The notes: generated from the sequence alone by a model not told the origin. 17,578 nt of DNA from an uncultured Paraglaciecola sp. (GCA_905479025.1 CAJQKX010000405.1:1-17578); one strand, 5' to 3'; shown: positions 8,171 to 17,224, counted from the first letter of the stretch. A program made the numbers and translations.

Positions 8171-9517
8171 ATGAAAATATCTTTGGACACTTTCAAACTT
8201 TATCTGCTAAATCTTGCACATGCTATTATTTATTTTGCGCTTTTGTATTTTTCTTTCCAATACAGTGAAGTTGCTTATGGAAGAGAGGTTAATATAAGTA
8301 TTTTTTTAATTGCTATATTAATCGGATGTTTTTACTTACTTAGTGCTATCCATAATATTTATTCTCGTATTATTGGTTATTTTTGGCTGTGGTGGATGCT
8401 CTTAGGGATAGCAAATGCAGCAGTATGGAGTATTTTGTTTGCAAATTTAGATCTTAAATTAGAAACGGCGTGCTTAATCTATACTTCTTTATTAATGTGT
8501 TTCTTACTTGGTATATTCGTTTTCGATAAAAAAACAATTACACCACCACTTGATTTGACCGTTAAACCAAACTCGATATGGAGTATCATAATTCTAGTTT
8601 TTCCTTTGATTATGATGATTGAGTCTTACCTAGTGCTAGGCTATATACCGATATTATCTGGTGGCTCGATAATTGACTCTATGTACAGTGCAAATTATGG
8701 GAAACTATATAGTTATAAATCAGTTATGGTTTTTTCCATAATATTATCTGTATATTACTCAACGTATTTTGATGGTAAGGACAAGTTTATAGCGGTATTT
8801 TTTTCTATTCTAACACTGGTTTTTTTGATGATATCTCTTTTTGATGGAAAAAGGGTTATCTTTTTGTGTTCTGCATTGTCTATTTTTATTTATCTACATA
8901 AATTATATGGCTTAGATTATATTAAAAAAAGATCTATATTTTTCATTTCTTGCATATTTCTTTGTTATACAGGAATAGCAAATTTAAGAAGTGGTGATAT
9001 TAGTACTTCAATGAAAAGTGTAGAAATTCTTTTATATAGTACGGGGGCTGAATTCCGAGACTTTATTTGGACGGTTACGTATTATGAACCTGGTACAATC
9101 CCTGGTTATTCATGGGTGTCGAGTAGTTTAGGTGCTTTTATTAATGGGAATATACTATCTATATTTGGTTTCGACAAAAACGCCTTAGTCGCTATGGATA
9201 GTGCCCGAAGTTGGATGAATCTATTTGATATTGATTTAGGTATTCGTACTGGAATGTTCAGTGAACTCTGGTTTGAGTTTGGTGTATATGCAATTTTACC
9301 TGTTTTTATTTTAGGGTTGTTTACTTCTAAAATTTGCGGTGATATTTGCAGGGCAACTACTATTGAAACATTAATTTTTAAACTATTTGTTTTTGGATGT
9401 GTATTTTTGGCTGTAATGGGGCAATCAACTTTATTTTTTGGCATGTTAATAACATGTATATATATATTCATTTTATATAGCTTTATAGATTTTTTGACTC
9501 CTAAAAAACGAGGTTAA
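8171..9517 (+). CDS. wzy: Wzy-like oligosaccharide repeat-unit polymerase
   Basis: This 448-residue polytopic protein has about ten to twelve hydrophobic helices and one larger hydrophilic stretch at about residues 275-370, the usual topology of O-antigen/capsule polymerases. Its position directly after wzx and the acyltransferase, four bases from the preceding stop codon, supports the call. The periplasmic loop region includes EPGTIPGYSWVSSSLGAFI and then GIRTGMFSELWFEFGVYAIL, resembling the conserved G-R-x-G...E-x-x-F-E/N-F-G pattern in oligosaccharide repeat-unit polymerases. Polymerases are poorly conserved and identified by topology and context. It would join repeat units at the reducing end on the periplasmic side of the inner membrane. 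Strong AT bias matches wzx. An O-antigen ligase is a less likely alternative because an intact flippase and several transferases are in the same cluster. Confidence 0.82.
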   Translation: MKISLDTFKLYLLNLAHAIIYFALLYFSFQYSEVAYGREVNISIFLIAILIGCFYLLSAIHNIYSRIIGYFWLWWMLLGIANAAVWSILFANLDLKLETACLIYTSLLMCFLLGIFVFDKKTITPPLDLTVKPNSIWSIIILVFPLIMMIESYLVLGYIPILSGGSIIDSMYSANYGKLYSYKSVMVFSIILSVYYSTYFDGKDKFIAVFFSILTLVFLMISLFDGKRVIFLCSALSIFIYLHKLYGLDYIKKRSIFFISCIFLCYTGIANLRSGDISTSMKSVEILLYSTGAEFRDFIWTVTYYEPGTIPGYSWVSSSLGAFINGNILSIFGFDKNALVAMDSARSWMNLFDIDLGIRTGMFSELWFEFGVYAILPVFILGLFTSKICGDICRATTIETLIFKLFVFGCVFLAVMGQSTLFFGMLITCIYIFILYSFIDFLTPKKRG

Positions 9518-9547
9518 TTAATTTCTTAGCATGAGAGTTTTGTTTTA

Positions 9548-10423
9548 ATGAATAATAAAATTGCAGTTTTATTAACTTGCTTTAATAGGAAAGAGTTAAC
9601 TTTAATTTGTCTTGAAATGCTTTACAAACAAGAAGTTGACGATTTATCAGTTGACATCTTTTTAGTTGATGATGGATGTACTGATGGAACTGGGGCGGCT
9701 GTAAAGGACCGTTTCGAAAATGTAAAATTAATATCTGGTGATGGTAATCTATTTTGGAATGGTGGAATGCGCCTTGCTTGGAATACGGCGTTAAAGGGAG
9801 ATTATGATTTTTATCTATGGATAAACGATGATTCTCTTATTTATACATATGCTATTTCTAAAATATTAGAGGCAAGTCAACAGCTTGTTGCTAATAATGA
9901 AAATGTGGGTGCCATTATAGGTACGATGGTGGATCCAATATCGAAAGTGCCGACTTATGGTGGGCGTCTTTGTAATAGTAAATTTAACCCCCTTAGCTTT
10001 GGAGATGTAATTCACCCATGTGATTCTTCTGTTAAATGTAATTTTATTAACGGTAATTTTACTTTAATCCCTGCCGATTCAGTAAAAAAAATAGGTATAT
10101 TATCTAATGCATTTACTCACAGTATGGGAGATTTTGATTATGGTTTGCGATTACAAAAGTCAGGATTAACTTGCTGGGTGGCTCCGGGTATTTATGGTGA
10201 ATGTGAAACCAATTCAGAGAAAGGCGGGGTTAAAGATAACACTCTAACTGTTTCTGAAAGATTAAAAAAAATGAACAATATTAGCCAATTGCCACCTATA
10301 GATGAGTGGAAATATTTCGTGCGACAGCACGGTGGGCTACTGTGGCCATTATTATGGTTTAAAGCTTTTCTAAGAGGTAAATATCCGTATTTATGGGCTT
10401 TCTTACGGGGTAAGAAAATATAA
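9548..10423 (+). CDS. Family 2 (GT-A fold) glycosyltransferase
   Basis: The 291-residue protein has a GT2 N-terminus: KIAVLLTCFNRKELT, then LVDDGCTDGT at residues 39-48 with the nucleotide-binding DD at 41-42, then GNLFWNGGMRLAWNTAL (66-82), and a DXD-like WINDDSL with D94/D95 for metal and nucleotide-sugar binding. GDFDYGLRLQKSGL further on corresponds to the acceptor/base region seen in rhamnosyl- and GlcNAc-transferase relatives. It is presumably a cytosolic enzyme on the inner face of the membrane that adds one sugar to the growing lipid-linked repeat unit. Donor and linkage cannot be inferred. It lies 30 bases after the polymerase gene and is followed by a pseudogene. Confidence 0.92.
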   Translation: MNNKIAVLLTCFNRKELTLICLEMLYKQEVDDLSVDIFLVDDGCTDGTGAAVKDRFENVKLISGDGNLFWNGGMRLAWNTALKGDYDFYLWINDDSLIYTYAISKILEASQQLVANNENVGAIIGTMVDPISKVPTYGGRLCNSKFNPLSFGDVIHPCDSSVKCNFINGNFTLIPADSVKKIGILSNAFTHSMGDFDYGLRLQKSGLTCWVAPGIYGECETNSEKGGVKDNTLTVSERLKKMNNISQLPPIDEWKYFVRQHGGLLWPLLWFKAFLRGKYPYLWAFLRGKKI

Positions 10424-10541
10424 ATAATCCATTCGCTTATTACTAATAGTGCTATTTCTATTTATTAAATATTGTGTTTTTTAAATGCTAAATAAGAGGT
10501 AGAAGACCGAAGTTGAATAATATAATGATAGGAAAAAATAA

Positions 10542-11356
10542 GTGAAGGAAGTTACTATAGTACAACATAGGTTATTACATTACCGAGTTGAGTTATTCGA
10601 AAATATTAGAACCTACTTGGCAGGAAAAAATATACACCTTTATTTAGTTCATGGTGGTGCGTCTCCCTCAGAATCTAAAAGGAAAGATGAAGCATCTATA
10701 CCTTGGGCAAATAAAATAAAAAATAGATTTTTGACAATGAGAGATGTTGATCTCATTTGGCAATCTTTGCCTCCAATTGTAAATAGTTGTGATTTACTTA
10801 CTTTAATGCAAGAAAATCTCATATTGTCTAATCCCTAGATAAAGGGTTTTAAAACTACATTTATAGGCTCAAGTGCCGGTGGATATGCAGCTGTTTTATT
10901 GGGCAATTTATGTAATGTAGATTTGATTATTTCACTATCAGGTCAATTTGATTTGACCGATGAAAAAAACGTCAGAATGCGAATGAACTTCTTTTTAAAT
11001 CTAGAGATGAACGTTATTTAAAGCTTGATGAGTTAGATAATAGTACTGTTGTATATTTTAACCCCTGCTTTTCTAAGCAAGATGCTCATCATCATTGCCT
11101 CGCTAGGGGGAACAACAATATAACCATTATCGAAATTAAATCTTCTTTTCATGGCGTGCCATTTTACCCCTTTGCGCTCAAGAAGATTTTAGACCTTAAT
11201 AAAAATGAATTTAGAAAACTAAGCAGAGTTAGACATAATATGCTTTTATTTTCATTCAGGTTTTGTAATTGGTTAGATTTTTATAATTGGGTTTTAATTC
11301 AATTAAGAAAATTACCTATACGTTTCAATAATAGGATTAACAGGTTTATAAAATAA
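10542..11356 (+). pseudogene. Chimeric pseudogene: GT4 N-terminus joined to C-terminal part of an alpha/beta hydrolase
   Basis: From GTG 10542 to the TAG at 10836-10838 the 98 residues resemble the first quarter of the intact GT4 at 11422: VTIVQHRLLHYRVELFENI against VVIVQRIVPHYRIPFFDAL, and later WANKIKNRF against WTIRVKNKY. Past the TAG, in the same frame, the protein changes identity. It reads FIGSSAGGYAAVLLGNLCNV, a G-x-S-x-G nucleophile elbow of an alpha/beta hydrolase, then LSGQFDLTDEKN. At the A7 tract 10963-10969 the homology moves to the -1 frame and continues without a stop to 11356. This part contains NELLFKSRDERYLKLDEL, FNPCFSKQDAHHH and FHGVPFYPFALKKILDL, with a likely catalytic His in HGVPF. 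The first half of the hydrolase is missing. The simplest reading is a deletion or recombination that fused remnants of two polysaccharide-locus genes, followed by decay. Confidence 0.8.
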
Positions 11357-11421
11357 GAAATTTGGTCAGTTTTTTTTGATATTTATTACAGTAAGTAAAC
11401 ATATAACGGTATATTATTTAT

Positions 11422-12570
11422 ATGAAAAAAGTAGTCATAGTTCAACGCATTGTACCTCATTATCGAATCCCCTTTTTTGACGCACTTTCTGAAAAGTTGA
11501 GTGTTAAAGGCATTGAATTAAAAGTTGTTTACGGACAAGAGCTTAGTGGAACAGTGCCTAAAAGTGTTGATATAAAAAATGCATGGACAATTCGTGTTAA
11601 AAATAAATATTTTAGATTTAAAGATAAAGAGGTGGTGTGGCAACCCGTATATCAATTTGTTAAGGATGTAGACCTGGTTGTTGTTGAACAAGCTAATCGG
11701 CTGCTAGTTAATTACCTTTTATTATTACTTAGGAAACCATTTAATTTAAAAGTGGCTTTTTGGGGGCACGGTAAAAACTTTCAAAATCAAAATGAAACAG
11801 GTTTAAGAGAAAGGTTTAAGCGATTTATTGCTGTTAATGTTGACTGGTGGTTTGGATATACAGCTAAAAGTGTTCACTTAGTTGAAATGCTTGGTTATGA
11901 CCAAAAAAAAATTACCGATGTTCAAAATAGTATAGACACTACAGAACTAAGGATAGCTAAAGAAAAATTAAATGAACAAGAATTTGAACATATCAAACTT
12001 GAACTTGGTATTGGTAATGATAATGACAACATTGCTATATATTGTGGCGGAATGTATGCAGAAAAAAAGATACATTTTTTAATTGATGCTTGTAAAAAAA
12101 TCAAAATTAAAATACCTGAGTTCCATATTATCTTTATCGGGGATGGTCCTGACAGTTTATTAGTAAAAGAATTTGCTGATAAAAATGATTATGTTCATTA
12201 TTTGGGCGCATTAACCGGAAATGATCGAGTGCCCTATTTCTGTATAAGTAAATTATTGCTTATGCCTGGTCTTGCTGGCCTAGCTGTGCTTGATAGTTTT
12301 GTATTAGGGACACCTATGGTTACAACTGATATACCGATTCACAGTCCAGAATTTGCTTATTTATTAAATGGTACAAATGGTGCTGTTACACAACATCAAC
12401 CTTCACAGTATGCCAAAGTGGTTTCGCATCTTCTTACGAATAGTGCGGATTACGTTAAATTACTCGAGGGCTGTAAAGCTGCTAGTACACAATACACTAT
12501 TGAAAATATGGCTGAAAATTATGCCAATGGGATCCTAAGCGCTTTAAATTTTGATAAGAACATAGTATGA
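11422..12570 (+). CDS. Family 4 (GT-B fold) glycosyltransferase
   Basis: The 382-residue protein has an N-terminal acceptor domain (VVIVQRIVPHYRIPFFDALS, DLVVVEQANRLLVNYLL, FWGHGKNF) and a C-terminal Rossmann domain with YCGGMYAEKKIHFLIDACKK (K215/K216 near the donor phosphate site), IIFIGDGPDS and YLGALTGNDRVPYF. The donor-site segment reads MPGLAGLAVLDSFVLGTPMV (281-300) instead of the classical E-x7-E block: the first Glu is absent and the second is Asp291. This resembles a recognised GT4 variant common in polysaccharide loci rather than obvious inactivation, but activity is not proven. The ATG at 11422 lacks a strong ribosome-binding site. The last four bases overlap the start of the next GT4 gene (ATGA), indicating coupled translation. 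Its N-terminus is paralogous to the fragment at 10542. Confidence 0.92.
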   Translation: MKKVVIVQRIVPHYRIPFFDALSEKLSVKGIELKVVYGQELSGTVPKSVDIKNAWTIRVKNKYFRFKDKEVVWQPVYQFVKDVDLVVVEQANRLLVNYLLLLLRKPFNLKVAFWGHGKNFQNQNETGLRERFKRFIAVNVDWWFGYTAKSVHLVEMLGYDQKKITDVQNSIDTTELRIAKEKLNEQEFEHIKLELGIGNDNDNIAIYCGGMYAEKKIHFLIDACKKIKIKIPEFHIIFIGDGPDSLLVKEFADKNDYVHYLGALTGNDRVPYFCISKLLLMPGLAGLAVLDSFVLGTPMVTTDIPIHSPEFAYLLNGTNGAVTQHQPSQYAKVVSHLLTNSADYVKLLEGCKAASTQYTIENMAENYANGILSALNFDKNIV

Positions 12571-13736
12571 AAATTTTAGTTATACACAATAAATACCAAA
12601 TAGTTGGTGGTGAAGATACAGTATTAAAAAATGAAGTTGAGTTATTAATAAGCAATGGAAACGAAGTTACTTTGCATACGGCTAATAATGAATCAATAGT
12701 TTCATTTTTTGACAAGTTTATTACCTTATTAAGTGTGCCTTTTTCATTTTCAAGTTATAACGTAATGAAAAAATTATTGCTAACGATAATGCCTGATGTG
12801 GTTCATGTTCATAATTATTTCCCACTTTTATCGCCCTCAATATTCTATGCATGCAATAAACTAAAGATACCCGTTGTTCATACTTTGCATAATTACCGGG
12901 CTGTTTGTCCTACCGCACTTTTAATGCATGATGGGAAGTTAAATGAAACTAGTATTAAACATTCATCTTGGTGGACTGTTTCTAAGAGAGTGTATCGTGA
13001 CTCGTTTATTGGAAGCCTGAGTTTAGCTTGCATGGTTGAGCTGCATAAAAAAATAGGCACATGGCAAACAAAAATTGACAGGTTTATTGCACTTACTGAG
13101 TTCTCCCGGCAAAAGTATATAGAGGCTGGGTGGCCCGCAGATAAATTTGTAGTAAAACCAAACTTTATTGAAGATCCTTTTAATGGCGTTTCAAGTCTTG
13201 ATAAAAAAGGTGGTTACGCCCTTTTTGTAGGCCGATTAAGTGAAGAAAAGGGCATAGATATTTTATTTGATGCTTTTAAAAAAGTTGATTTTACTTTAAA
13301 AGTTATTGGTGATGGCCCATTAAATGACTTTGTAGAAGAAAACGCCAATGGCAATGTTGAATTTTTAGGGCGAAAAGAAAAAAAGGATGTATTAGAACTG
13401 GTGCAAAATGCGTCTTTTATAATCATGCCTTCTACTTGGTATGAAGGCTTTCCTATGGTGCTAGTCGAAGCCTTCGCCTGCGGCACACCAGCCCTAGTTT
13501 CTAAATTAGGGAGTATGGAAGAAATTATTGTTGATGGTACGACTGGTTTGTACTTCGAAGCAGGTAATTCAAGTGATTTGACCACTAAAATTCAATTGAT
13601 GATTGATAATCCCGTTACCGTCTATGGAATGGGGGTCAATGCACGTGCAGAGTACCTAGCCAAATACACGCCAGAAAAAAACTATGAAATGTTAATTAAT
13701 ACCTATCAACAAGCAATCGATGATGTAAATAAATGA
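12567..13736 (+). CDS. Family 4 (GT-B fold) glycosyltransferase
   Basis: The 389-residue protein is a classical retaining GT4. The N-terminal domain has NKYQIVGGEDTVLKNEVELL, VVHVHNYFPLLSPSIF and HTLHNYRAVCPTALLMHDGK. The C-terminal donor-binding domain has VGRLSEEKGIDILFDAF with R223 and K228, VIGDGPLNDF, and the E-x7-E motif in YEGFPMVLVEAFACGTP (E293 and E301). Many relatives carry cysteines after the HDGK segment; these are absent here. It presumably transfers a sugar to the repeat unit in the cytoplasm; donor and linkage are not predictable. The start overlaps the previous stop by four bases. Its stop (13734-13736) lies within the start of the decayed WecG-like copy, suggesting the two were once translationally coupled. 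Confidence 0.94.
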   Translation: MKILVIHNKYQIVGGEDTVLKNEVELLISNGNEVTLHTANNESIVSFFDKFITLLSVPFSFSSYNVMKKLLLTIMPDVVHVHNYFPLLSPSIFYACNKLKIPVVHTLHNYRAVCPTALLMHDGKLNETSIKHSSWWTVSKRVYRDSFIGSLSLACMVELHKKIGTWQTKIDRFIALTEFSRQKYIEAGWPADKFVVKPNFIEDPFNGVSSLDKKGGYALFVGRLSEEKGIDILFDAFKKVDFTLKVIGDGPLNDFVEENANGNVEFLGRKEKKDVLELVQNASFIIMPSTWYEGFPMVLVEAFACGTPALVSKLGSMEEIIVDGTTGLYFEAGNSSDLTTKIQLMIDNPVTVYGMGVNARAEYLAKYTPEKNYEMLINTYQQAIDDVNK

Positions 13737-13970
13737 TAGTGTTATCAAGCTGAGTGTCGATCTAGTTACTATTGAAACCAGCTTAGCGGCAGTCGAAGAC
13801 TTAGTGGCATTACAAAAAGGTGCCTACGCTTGTGTCTCTAATGCACGTATGTGCATGGAAACCTTTGACTGTGATGAATGTTGTCAATAATGCTGACTTG
13901 GTGATACCAGATGGTCGCAGTATCTTGGGCATAAAAACATTTAACTCATAAAAATGTAGCACAAGTTAGT
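13729..13970 (+). pseudogene. Decayed copy of the WecG/TagA/CpsF glycosyltransferase gene
   Basis: Translation from 13729 gives NDSVIKLSVDLVTIETSLAA and then GAYACVSNARMCMETFD, which aligns with the intact neighbour at 14115 (VISMNVGVVNLISTFEA..., GGYVCVSNVHMCMETFD). A stop follows at 13888-13890. The homology resumes one frame on, from about 13871, as VMNVVNNADLVIPDGRSI, matching SVVNSAVLVIPDGRAI. Faint traces of LGHK and AQV continue to about 13965 before similarity fades. The codon corresponding to the intact start ATG is ATA (13729-13731). Two small deletions and loss of the whole C-terminal half make it non-functional. It overlaps the end of the upstream GT4 gene. The right boundary is approximate. 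Confidence 0.85.
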
Positions 13971-14114
13971 TGTCAAAACATAGAGAACAAACTTTGTAGG
14001 TTTCATTGAGTGCAAAGCTAAATGCATATATTAAATGCTTTGAAAAAATTGCACTATATACTCAATATTGCATAATAACAGTAATTCCAATCAACAACTA
14101 AAGACTAAAGACTA

Positions 14115-14879
14115 ATGAATGATAGCTGTAAAGTAATTAGCATGAATGTAGGTGTTGTAAATTTAATTAGTACTTTTGAGGCTATTCAAAAATTAGCGCT
14201 AGAGAACGCTGGTGGTTATGTATGTGTCTCCAATGTGCATATGTGTATGGAAACCTTTGACTCTAAATCTTTTAGATCTGTAGTAAATTCTGCTGTTTTA
14301 GTGATCCCTGACGGCCGCGCAATCTCTTGGGCCCAAAAGTTATTGGGTCATAAATATGCAGAGCAAGTTCGTGGTGAAGATATCATGAATACTATTTGCG
14401 AATCTTCAGGCAGTAAAAATCTGAATATTGGTCTTTATGGTGGTAGTTCTGACTTACTTTTAGCGCAAGTTGTTACTAATTTAAAACAAAGATATCCAGA
14501 CATTCAAATTAGTTACAGCTATTCGCCACCGTTTCGTCCATTAACTAAAGAGGAAGATGAAACCGTAATTGGTGACATCAATAATGCAAAAGTTGATATA
14601 TTGTTTGTTGGTATTGGTTGTCCTAAGCAAGAACGTTGGATGTCTGAACATCGAAACAAGGTTAATTCGGTCATGCTTGGTGTTGGTGCGGCTTTTGACT
14701 TTGTTGCTGGCAGTAAGCAATATGCACCAAAGTGGATGCAAAAGATTGGTTTCGAATGGCTGTTTAGATTGTGCAGCGAACCATCTCGTTTATGGAGGCG
14801 ATATTTAATTCAAAATCCTCGCTTCATTTACTATTTCTTCAAGCAGCTAATGAAGCACTATTTCACTTTTTTGAAATAA
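14115..14879 (+). CDS. WecG/TagA/CpsF family glycosyltransferase (GT26)
   Basis: The 254-residue enzyme belongs to the metal-independent GT26 family that adds a sugar to lipid-linked intermediates on the cytoplasmic membrane face; relatives include WecG (ManNAcA), TagA (ManNAc) and GumM (GlcA). Visible hallmarks are VCVSNVHMCMETFDS (36-50), VIPDGRAISWAQKLLG (63-78) with the probable catalytic base D66, EQVRGEDIM, IGLYGGSSDLL, DILFVGIGCPKQERWM (161-176), GVGAAFDFVAGS (189-200) and the C-terminal FEWLFRLCSEPSRLWRRYL, the basic/amphipathic tail that docks TagA-like enzymes to the membrane. UDP-GlcA from Ugd is a possible donor, but this is speculation. The ATG follows a short tandem CTAAAGA repeat at 14098-14111 with no good ribosome-binding site. 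A degraded second copy lies immediately upstream. Confidence 0.94.
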   Translation: MNDSCKVISMNVGVVNLISTFEAIQKLALENAGGYVCVSNVHMCMETFDSKSFRSVVNSAVLVIPDGRAISWAQKLLGHKYAEQVRGEDIMNTICESSGSKNLNIGLYGGSSDLLLAQVVTNLKQRYPDIQISYSYSPPFRPLTKEEDETVIGDINNAKVDILFVGIGCPKQERWMSEHRNKVNSVMLGVGAAFDFVAGSKQYAPKWMQKIGFEWLFRLCSEPSRLWRRYLIQNPRFIYYFFKQLMKHYFTFLK

Positions 14880-14959
14880 AGAGGAAAAATTAACATTAAG
14901 TATTAGGTATATTGCTTAATAATACTTTTAATTACCCACAATAAAATTAAGGATTTACC

Positions 14960-16090
14960 ATGAGTAAAAAAGTGGCTTTAATTACAGGCGTCACTGGCCA
15001 AGACGGTTCGTACTTAGCCGAACTGTTATTAGAGAAAGGTTACGAAGTACACGGTATTAAACGCCGTGCATCGTCATTAAATACAGAGCGTGTTGATCAT
15101 ATTTATCAAGACAGCCATGAAGCAAACCCGAGTTTCTTTTTACACTATGGTGACTTAACTGATTCGTCTAATTTAACGCGTATTATTAAAGATGTTCAGC
15201 CTGATGAAGTGTATAACTTAGGTGCACAGTCTCATGTAGCGGTTTCTTTTGAATGCCCTGAATATACTGCAGATGTAGACGCTATGGGTACTTTGCGGTT
15301 ATTAGAGGCAATTCGCTTCTTGGGTATGGAAAAGAAAACTAAATTTTACCAGGCGTCGACTTCAGAGCTGTATGGTGAAGTGCAAGAGATCCCACAAAAA
15401 GAAACCACGCCGTTTCATCCCCGTTCACCGTATGCCGTTGCTAAAATGTATGCTTACTGGATAGTGGTTAACTACCGTGAATCTTATGGTATGTATGCCT
15501 GTAATGGTATTTTGTTTAACCATGAGTCACCACGTCGTGGTGAAACTTTCGTAACGCGTAAAATCACCCGTGCTATATCAAATATTTCACAGGGATTAGA
15601 GCAGTGTTTGTATTTGGGTAATATGGATGCTCTTCGTGATTGGGGTCATGCAAAAGATTATGTTCGTATGCAGTGGATGATGCTACAACAAGAGACGGCT
15701 GATGATTTTGTTATCGCTACGGGCAAGCAAATATCGGTACGTGAGTTTGTGTCCTTGTCGGCTAAAGAGGCCGGTATTGAGCTAGAATTCACGGGTGAAG
15801 GCCTTGATGAAATCGGCACAGTTAAATCAATTACTGGTGATAATGCGCCAGAGGTAAGTGTTGGTGATGTGATTGTTAAAGTCGATCCACGTTATTTCCG
15901 ACCTGCAGAAGTTGAAACCCTATTAGGTGACCCAACAAAAGCGAAAGAAAAGTTAGGTTGGGTTCCACAAATCACAGTTGAAGAAATGTGTGCTGAAATG
16001 GTGGCTAACGATTTAGATAAAGCCAAGCAACATGCCCTGCTTAAAGCGTATGGCCATAAGGTTGCTGTATCTATTGAAAAACAAGGTTAA
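14960..16090 (+). CDS. gmd: GDP-mannose 4,6-dehydratase
   Basis: Gmd converts GDP-D-mannose to GDP-4-keto-6-deoxymannose, the first committed step to GDP-L-fucose and related deoxysugars. The 376-residue protein is an extended short-chain dehydrogenase. It shows the NADP-binding [19 protein letters not shown] (10-28), [32 protein letters not shown], the active-site [10 protein letters not shown] segment with T134/S135/E136, and YAVAK with Y158 and K162. [20 protein letters not shown] is the GMD substrate-loop signature, and [17 protein letters not shown] is also typical. AAGGA at 14949-14953 sits six bases before the ATG, a good ribosome-binding site, unlike most upstream genes of the cluster. 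Coding style is less AT-extreme than wzx-wzy, suggesting a different history. The next step is supplied by fcl downstream. Confidence 0.97.
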   Translation: MSKKVALITGVTGQDGSYLAELLLEKGYEVHGIKRRASSLNTERVDHIYQDSHEANPSFFLHYGDLTDSSNLTRIIKDVQPDEVYNLGAQSHVAVSFECPEYTADVDAMGTLRLLEAIRFLGMEKKTKFYQASTSELYGEVQEIPQKETTPFHPRSPYAVAKMYAYWIVVNYRESYGMYACNGILFNHESPRRGETFVTRKITRAISNISQGLEQCLYLGNMDALRDWGHAKDYVRMQWMMLQQETADDFVIATGKQISVREFVSLSAKEAGIELEFTGEGLDEIGTVKSITGDNAPEVSVGDVIVKVDPRYFRPAEVETLLGDPTKAKEKLGWVPQITVEEMCAEMVANDLDKAKQHALLKAYGHKVAVSIEKQG

Positions 16091-16246
16091 TCGTATAGTG
16101 CTAGGTTGAAGGTGCGATGTTAAAGGTTTAATGATAAGTAAAAGATATAGGGTAAGGCTATCAGGTACTGAAAGCTCGTGGACCTTCTTTTACATTGTTA
16201 GTATTGCCCTTGCACCTTTTCCTAACTCCATTTCAAGGAATCTAAA
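16091..16246. repeat. Intergenic spacer with nested inverted repeats
   Basis: The 156-base gap between gmd and fcl holds two nested perfect inverted repeats. The outer pair is AAGGTGC (16109-16115) with GCACCTT (16212-16218). The inner pair is GTAAAAGA (16138-16145) with TCTTTTAC (16186-16193). The unpaired sides are of similar length (22 and 18 bases). A folded transcript spacer, a degraded small mobile element or chance are all possible. No reading frame of note is present. Confidence 0.5.
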
Positions 16247-17224
16247 GTGTTAAATAAAGATAAAAAAACGCGTGTTTTTGTCGCTGGCCACCGCGGTATG
16301 GTTGGATCTGCAATTGTTCGCCAACTTGAGGAATCAGGTGGTTTTGAAATTGTTACCCGTACTCGTGATGAGTTGAACCTGCTGTCTCAAGCTGATGTTA
16401 CCCATTTCTTCGAATCGCAAAATATTAGTCAGGTTTATTTAGCGGCAGCAAAAGTAGGCGGAATTATTGCTAATAATACTTACCCAGCTGAGTTTATCTA
16501 CGAAAATCTTACTATCCAGAATAATATCATTCATGCTGCGCATTTAAATGATATCCAAGACTTACTGTTTTTAGGGTCTTCTTGTATTTATCCTAAACTT
16601 GCACAACAGCCAATGACTGAAACGGCTTTATTAACCGGCACATTGGAAGAAACCAATGAACCCTATGCCATAGCTAAAATTGCCGGTATTAAAATGTGTG
16701 AGTCTTATAATCGTCAGTATGGGCGTAATTATCGCTCGGTGATGCCAACCAATTTATACGGTGAAAATGATAATTTTCATCCACAAAATTCTCATGTGAT
16801 ACCGGCGCTTATTCGCCGTTTTCATGAAGCAAAATTGGCAAACCAAGCCGAGGTAATCGCTTGGGGAACAGGTAAGCCTATGCGTGAATTCTTGCATGTT
16901 GATGATATGGCCGCAGCGAGTATTTATGTTATGAATCTCGATGTAGAGACTTACCACGCTAACACTCAACCTATGTTAAGTCATATTAACGTCGGAACTG
17001 GTATTGATTGCACTATTCGCGAACTGGTTGAGACAGTGGCAAAGGTTGTTAGTTATCAAGGTGAGATTGTTTTCGATACGACGAAACCTGATGGCGCTCC
17101 CCGTAAGTTGATGGATGTTTCTCGGTTAGCTGATTTAGGTTGGAAAGCGAGCATTGAATTAGAATCTGGTTTAGCGACGACTTACCAGTGGTTTTTGGTT
17201 AATCAAGACTCTTTCCGTGGTTAA
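16247..17224 (+). CDS. fcl: GDP-L-fucose synthase (GDP-4-keto-6-deoxymannose epimerase/reductase)
   Basis: Fcl (WcaG) epimerises C3 and C5 and reduces C4 of the Gmd product with NADPH to give GDP-L-fucose. The 325-residue protein starts with the Rossmann motif [19 protein letters not shown] (GHRGMVG at 14-20). It has [20 protein letters not shown], the catalytic SSCIYP (S111, S112, C113), YAIAK with Y140 and K144, and the family signatures [20 protein letters not shown] and [17 protein letters not shown]. The start is a GTG at 16247, supported by AAGGA at 16235-16239 seven bases upstream. The C-terminal [18 protein letters not shown] is also characteristic. It lies 156 bases after gmd and 37 bases before gmm. 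The gmd-fcl-gmm order is common in colanic acid and fucose-containing O-antigen loci. Confidence 0.97.
   Translation: MLNKDKKTRVFVAGHRGMVGSAIVRQLEESGGFEIVTRTRDELNLLSQADVTHFFESQNISQVYLAAAKVGGIIANNTYPAEFIYENLTIQNNIIHAAHLNDIQDLLFLGSSCIYPKLAQQPMTETALLTGTLEETNEPYAIAKIAGIKMCESYNRQYGRNYRSVMPTNLYGENDNFHPQNSHVIPALIRRFHEAKLANQAEVIAWGTGKPMREFLHVDDMAAASIYVMNLDVETYHANTQPMLSHINVGTGIDCTIRELVETVAKVVSYQGEIVFDTTKPDGAPRKLMDVSRLADLGWKASIELESGLATTYQWFLVNQDSFRG

Noticed and set aside
9106..9471. Minus-strand open frame of 121 codons inside the polymerase gene
   Set aside because: It is antisense to membrane-protein coding, AT-rich and without recognisable motifs; nothing supports expression.
14569..14808. Plus-strand 79-codon frame inside the WecG-like gene
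   Set aside because: It is an alternative-frame reading of the conserved GCPKQE and GAAFDFVAGS region, hence a by-product of the real gene.
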